From Gammaproteobacteria bacterium (lineage in GTDB: Bacteria; Pseudomonadota; Gammaproteobacteria; Pseudomonadales; Pseudohongiellaceae), in the NCBI GenBank assembly GCA_003514305.1, contig DORE01000189.1, positions 1-18,905 of the forward strand: a DNA stretch of 18,905 nucleotides. The letters are read 5' to 3'. The notes under the pieces were generated by a model. The model ran no database searches, was not told the DNA's origin, and saw only the letters and a program-made list of their open reading frames with translations. Positions 16,301-18,905 of this stretch are shown piece after piece (position 1 is the first letter of the stretch; each line of letters begins with the position of its first letter). The position numbers and the translations under genes were made by a program.

Positions 16301-16645
16301 TATCTCGCCGATCGGACTGATCCTTTGCGAGTCAGTCTGGATGGGGCTTCGCAAATTTCGGTGAGTTCCGCCACGACTGAACGTACGGCCAGTTTGGGGA
16401 CGGTTCCCGATTTTGCCTATCAGGGTCAAGGTGTAAGGATTTCTGGGGTTTCGCCCGATGGTGCTGCCGAATTGGCAGGCATGCAGGCAAGCGATGTTAT
16501 CTTACAGTTTAACGAACAAGCCGTAGACAGTTTGCAATCCTATTCAAACATGCTGCGCGCTGCCGCTCCGGGAGATGAGATCGAAATCAAGGTTCAGCGC
16601 GGCGAGCAGATTCTCAATTTTCTTGCGACGCTGCAGGCGCGTTGA
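13301..16645 (+). CDS. Exported M1-like/M28 peptidase fusion with C-terminal PDZ domain
   Basis: This 1114-residue protein joins three modules. A signal peptide covers residues 1-21 (cleavage after AQA). The first module is M1-like: zinc site HELLH at 312-316 and NWSEG with Glu334, after ENFWETGFGMP in place of the GAMEN exopeptidase motif. A poorly characterised region spans about 540-740. The second module is M28, with every expected zinc or catalytic residue present: His822 and Asp824 (AHYDHLG), Asp840 (GADDNASG), Glu874-Glu875 (GEESG), Asp904 and His974. A PDZ domain fills about 1040-1112 (ISGVSPDGAAELAGM). It should cleave peptides outside the cytoplasm. The M1 spacing HEXXH-X17-E is one residue shorter than the usual X18. 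The upstream propeller gene ends 18 bases before its ATG. The Shine-Dalgarno is weak, consistent with coupled translation. Substrates are unknown. Confidence 0.92.
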   Translation: MLIRLGISFFIGFGLCCAAQAQPSAVPLNVTDPSVTELGLLHHSLQIELDPINQSIIVSDGMRLPEAWLGQSLQFELNSSLSITSSNLPIREYPSVLPPPTGLINSTVAQEAKVKRYRINVPVSFDGMLEIGYSGTINDLAEQSSPEYAQSFAQTSGIISSEGVFLSRASVWVPLFNNELITFDLSAQFAPSASTWTTVSQGQPLGLNGWQTKFPQEEIYLIAAEFTSYIEQTGEVEARAYLRSADSNLATKYLDATARYLALYEPLLGDYPFSKFALVENFWETGFGMPSFTLLGPQVIRFPFILESSYPHELLHNWWGNGVYPDYETGNWSEGLTAYLADHLFREMDGLGHEYRKEMLARYKNYVSEGEDFPLAQFTSRNSAATQAVGYGKTLMLWHMLRLELGDELFIDGLRKFYNNFKFQRASFADIENLFSELGGRDLSSFFAQWVNRTGAPKLAVTVEELNGNQARIMFAQTQFGDPYLLKVPVALFYEGESEPKIYDVSLTQKTEGVIADEFDRLQAVMVDPFFDVFRSLDRKETPPTIGELFGADEITFVLPQENKQEWSRLAESFAQGADFELIDAESLDQLPSDRSAWVLGKDNPLVSVVGSSLDEFGVLWGTEEIRLTGGEVVFENRSTMLVGRHPENPDLALGWIHVDDMVAMPGVVEKLPHYGKYSYLSFVGEEPTNDLKGVWESANTPLRWVKPGLGAAVAWDSLIPPPAIAELPPKYLPEQLARHTDALTDASMQGRGLGSDGLARAADYIADQFRGAGLQPVNGTYIKPWLQEVTGLGQVKMANVLGMIAGADSDLSGEPVVLGAHYDHLGLDEKTGVPFPGADDNASGISVLIEVARKLARVFTPKRPIIFVAFTGEESGLLGSDYFVNSSSDGLQSGKAFAMVNLDAVGRLEGRTLQIFGTESAYEWPFMAQGIGFTIGVPSQFAAQTIASSDHVSFLNAGVPAIHLFSGTHLDYHQPTDTADKLDLAGMGDIALWVEEAIVYLADRTDPLRVSLDGASQISVSSATTERTASLGTVPDFAYQGQGVRISGVSPDGAAELAGMQASDVILQFNEQAVDSLQSYSNMLRAAAPGDEIEIKVQRGEQILNFLATLQAR

Positions 16646-17028
16646 AACGTACGCACGCTGAATGCACGAGCATAAAGTGGCTAAAGAGCAGGGCGTCAGA
16701 GCGGAGAATAAAGAAGCGCTCATTACGACCTTGATCTTAATAGTCCGTATGGGGAATGGGCAACTTGCTTTCGGGATGAAGAAAGAACCCTTAATCGCAT
16801 TGAGATGTTCGGGAATAGGGACAGCATTATCGTTCTGTAGTCGGCAAGAAGACTTAACAAGCAGGCCTCTGGTCGGGCGGCGAGGCATGTTTGCCTGCTG
16901 GTTCGACTTTCAGGACAGCGCGAACTTCATGGAGCAAATCAAATGGCGGTAAACAGACCGTCATCTTATACATGCGGACTGCTTGGCCTATTTCCAAGTC
17001 AGCTCTCTTACTCCGACAGGTTGGAATC
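16646..17028. mobile_element. Intergenic stretch, possible relic of a REP-associated transposase element
   Basis: No convincing gene lies here. On the minus strand from 16888 the sequence begins ATG CCT CGC CGC CCG (MPRRP), as many REP-associated tyrosine transposases do, but then runs into unrelated sequence. The stretch gggaatagggacagc at 16811-16825 resembles the REP-type sequences found around such genes. Gcaggc (16861-16866) and gcctgc (16893-16898) form an inverted repeat, and gcctc/gaggc (16865-16869, 16882-16886) a second, competing one. This fits a deletion derivative of such an element, but it rests on memory of these families and is weak. A 96-codon plus-strand ORF at 16662-16952 is judged not to be a gene. 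Confidence 0.22.
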
Positions 17029-18042
17029 ATGCGAGCCATTAGAATTGTTACTGCACTTTTCACAGCCATACTGATGCCCCTTACAAGCTATGCCCAAAAA
17101 ATCGTTATTGCCCATCGTGGTGCCAGTGGCTATTTACCGGAGCACACGCTGGAGGCAAAGTCTATGGCGTATGCGCAGGGCGCACATTATATTGAGCAGG
17201 ATCTTGTGATGACCAGCGACGATGAGCTGATCGTGCTACATGACGTTACTCTGGATCGTACGACTGATGTTGACGAAAAATTTCCCGATCGAGCACGGGA
17301 CGACGGCCGATATTATGCGATTGATTTCACTCTCGCAGAAATAAGAACGTTGAACGCAAATGAAGCGTTTAGGATAGAGAATGGCATAAAAGTGAAGGAG
17401 TTTGATAACCGGTTTCCCATTGGAATGAGTGATTTTCGAGTACCTACGTTCCAAGAAGAAATTGAAATGATCCAGGGCTTGAACACCTCGACTGGTCGAG
17501 ATGTCGGCATTTATCCAGAGATCAAACAGCCTGCTTTTCACCGTCAGGAAGGCAAGGAAATCAGCACCAGAGTGGTTGAAGTATTGAAGGAGTATGGCTA
17601 TACCGGCAAAGACAGTAAGGTATTCCTGCAGACGTTTGACTACGATGAGTTAGTCTTGATTCAAGAAGAGATATTTCCCTCAGTGGGAATTGAGGTCAAT
17701 CTGATCATGTTACTCGGTAACCGGACAGATTATCCCTGGATTTTTGAGTCAGATGGTATGTCAAAGCTCGCCAATTCGGCGGACGGAATCGGGCCTTCCT
17801 ACAACCTTGTTGTGGATAGAGAGTCTGAGATGCTTGCTACACGCATAACTGACCTGGTTGCGCGGGCCCATGACGCAGGTCTCGCTGTGCACCCCTACAC
17901 TTTCCGTGCCGATCCCGGAGCTATTCCGACTTACGCATTGGACTTTGAAAATCTCCTAGACATTCATTATTTCCGGGCGGATGTCGACGGGGTCTTCACT
18001 GATTTCCCTGATCGGGCAGTACAATTTCTGCAGTCGAAGTAG
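17029..18042 (+). CDS. glpQ: Periplasmic glycerophosphodiester phosphodiesterase
   Basis: This 337-residue enzyme hydrolyses glycerophosphodiesters, released from phospholipid breakdown, to glycerol-3-phosphate and an alcohol. A signal peptide spans about 1-22 (cleavage near SYA). The family signature IVIAHRGASGYLPEHT carries His29 and Arg30; metal ligands Glu56 and Asp58 are in IEQDLVMT, the catalytic His71 in LHD, and Glu164 and Lys166 in YPEIK. FTDFPDRAVQFL closes the barrel. Its length and almost every block follow E. coli GlpQ closely. The ATG at 17029 is chosen over upstream in-frame starts because it places the signal peptide directly at the N-terminus. It is preceded by 383 bases of non-coding sequence and is probably transcribed alone; no GlpT transporter is in view. 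Confidence 0.93.
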   Translation: MRAIRIVTALFTAILMPLTSYAQKIVIAHRGASGYLPEHTLEAKSMAYAQGAHYIEQDLVMTSDDELIVLHDVTLDRTTDVDEKFPDRARDDGRYYAIDFTLAEIRTLNANEAFRIENGIKVKEFDNRFPIGMSDFRVPTFQEEIEMIQGLNTSTGRDVGIYPEIKQPAFHRQEGKEISTRVVEVLKEYGYTGKDSKVFLQTFDYDELVLIQEEIFPSVGIEVNLIMLLGNRTDYPWIFESDGMSKLANSADGIGPSYNLVVDRESEMLATRITDLVARAHDAGLAVHPYTFRADPGAIPTYALDFENLLDIHYFRADVDGVFTDFPDRAVQFLQSK

Positions 18043-18060
18043 GCAGTTATTCTCAAATCA

Positions 18061-18091
18061 TTGAGGTACGGGGAATGCAGCAATACCTCAA
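18061..18091. other. Hairpin after glpQ
   Basis: Ttgaggta at 18061-18068 pairs with tacctcaa at 18084-18091 over a 15-base loop, 18 bases after the glpQ stop. No T-run follows, so it may be a Rho-dependent or 3'-stabilising structure and not an intrinsic terminator. Confidence 0.4.
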
Positions 18092-18230
18092 ACTGCAAGG
18101 CTATTTTGGCTGTCTGATGGCTCTTCTTAAGAGAGAATTACTTGATGTTGGATGCTTTCGTTTTAAGGGCTTAGCGCTACAATATCAGCTCAGTTCCACT
18201 AGCTTCAGATATATCAATAGGATCTCAGTT

Positions 18231-18905
18231 ATGTTTATTTTAGCCAATTTAAAGAGAGTTGCGATATGCGGCCTTACTATAGCCTATATTCTGCTCGGGG
18301 TATCATCATCTTTTTCGCAGGAATACCGTTCCGGTGAGCCTATCGGCGCAGTCAACGAGGCTGGTGTCAGAGTGCCCATGTCCACGAATGTCAAGGTCTA
18401 TGGAAGTTTCCATTTTTCGGAGAGCTGCACTTTCGACCCTGAGCGCAATCTTATACTCGCTATGAACAATGGTGAGCGCGGCGACGGGACCGAGAATGAC
18501 GGGTTTGTTTCTCTGATCAATCCTGATGGCTCCGTACATACACCAAAGTGGATAGGAGTCACCCGCGATGGTCTGGAGTTGCACCACCCACTGGGAAGTG
18601 CAATTCGCAATGGCGTGCTTTACACCGTTGATGTTGGCTATATCCGCTCTTTTGATCTTATGACTGGTCGACCCTTGAAATCCGTAGCGGTGCCCGGTTC
18701 AACCATTCTCAACGGGATCGCAGTAACCGATGATGGTACGGTCTATGCTTCCAACACGCGTAATCCCGAACTTATTTATAAAATTACTGCTGACGATGAA
18801 GTGTCTATCTTTGCTGAAGGTGCGCCACTAAACGTGCCGAATGGCGTTGCGATTGATACGGACGGCAATGTCGTTGTGGTTAATATTGACGATAATGCGG
18901 TGATT
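18231..18905 (+). CDS. Exported SMP-30/NHL-type beta-propeller protein (3' end outside window)
   Basis: The frame is open from the ATG at 18231 to the right edge, 225 codons, with AGGA at 18219-18222 as the ribosome binding site. A signal peptide covers about residues 1-29 (cleavage near SFS before QE). The remainder shows blade-like repeats: LHHPLGSAIRNGVLYTVD, ILNGIAVTDDGTVYASN and VPNGVAIDTDGNVVVVN. These match the SMP-30/gluconolactonase/LRE or NHL propeller families. An exported lactonase or a binding protein is possible, but the metal-binding residues that would decide this may lie beyond the edge. No operon link with glpQ is evident across the 188-base gap. Confidence 0.85.
   Translation, partial: MFILANLKRVAICGLTIAYILLGVSSSFSQEYRSGEPIGAVNEAGVRVPMSTNVKVYGSFHFSESCTFDPERNLILAMNNGERGDGTENDGFVSLINPDGSVHTPKWIGVTRDGLELHHPLGSAIRNGVLYTVDVGYIRSFDLMTGRPLKSVAVPGSTILNGIAVTDDGTVYASNTRNPELIYKITADDEVSIFAEGAPLNVPNGVAIDTDGNVVVVNIDDNAVI

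Noticed and set aside
16544..16888. 114-codon minus-strand ORF starting MPRRP
   Set aside because: Only the first five residues resemble a transposase; the rest crosses into the antisense of the PDZ-encoding end of the peptidase gene.
16662..16952. 96-codon plus-strand ORF after the peptidase fusion gene
   Set aside because: The composition is not protein-like, it overlaps REP-like sequence, and no clear ribosome binding site precedes it.

Overview
The window looks like a chromosomal segment of a free-living, probably marine, gammaproteobacterium. This is inferred from the mid-range base composition, the Shine-Dalgarno usage, the close match of the GlpQ-type protein to enterobacterial GlpQ, and the many exported peptidase, propeller and phosphodiesterase genes. 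No phage, plasmid, CRISPR or complete insertion sequence is visible, and I found no tRNA or rRNA gene.

Region 1 (1-3922, minus strand) is one uninterrupted reading frame of a glutamate synthase large subunit. It runs off the left edge, so its stop codon and C-terminal GXGXG domain are missing. It differs from standard GltB: roughly 140 extra residues lie before the FMN domain, and the iron-sulfur cysteines have altered spacing. Region 2 (3923-5350) is about 1.4 kb of divergent intergenic DNA. It holds one doubtful small ORF next to gltB, a perfect 12-bp palindrome, and a strong Fur-box-like element made of hexamer repeats.

Region 3 (5351-10264) is a compact plus-strand cluster for a molybdenum hydroxylase of the xanthine dehydrogenase/aldehyde oxidase family. 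It encodes a Tat-exported [2Fe-2S] small subunit, a molybdopterin large subunit, an FAD subunit with a cysteine-rich insert like that of PaoB/HcrB, and a membrane cytochrome b. The likely picture is a periplasmic three-subunit dehydrogenase that passes electrons to a cytochrome b and so to the quinone pool. A Rho-independent terminator follows. A 136-residue protein of unknown function (10407-10817) comes next, then a D-cysteine desulfhydrase-type PLP enzyme.

Region 4 (12086-16645) is a likely two-gene operon. It encodes an exported TolB-like beta-propeller protein and a 1114-residue exported protein that joins an M1-like metallopeptidase domain, an M28 metallopeptidase domain and a PDZ domain. 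Region 5 (16646-18905) has a short intergenic stretch that may hold a relic of a REP-associated transposase element, then a periplasmic glycerophosphodiester phosphodiesterase (glpQ), then an exported SMP-30/NHL-type propeller protein cut by the right edge.

The most interesting parts are the exported molybdenum hydroxylase with its own cytochrome b, Fur-like site and orphan 136-residue neighbour; the M1-M28-PDZ peptidase fusion; and the variant GltB.
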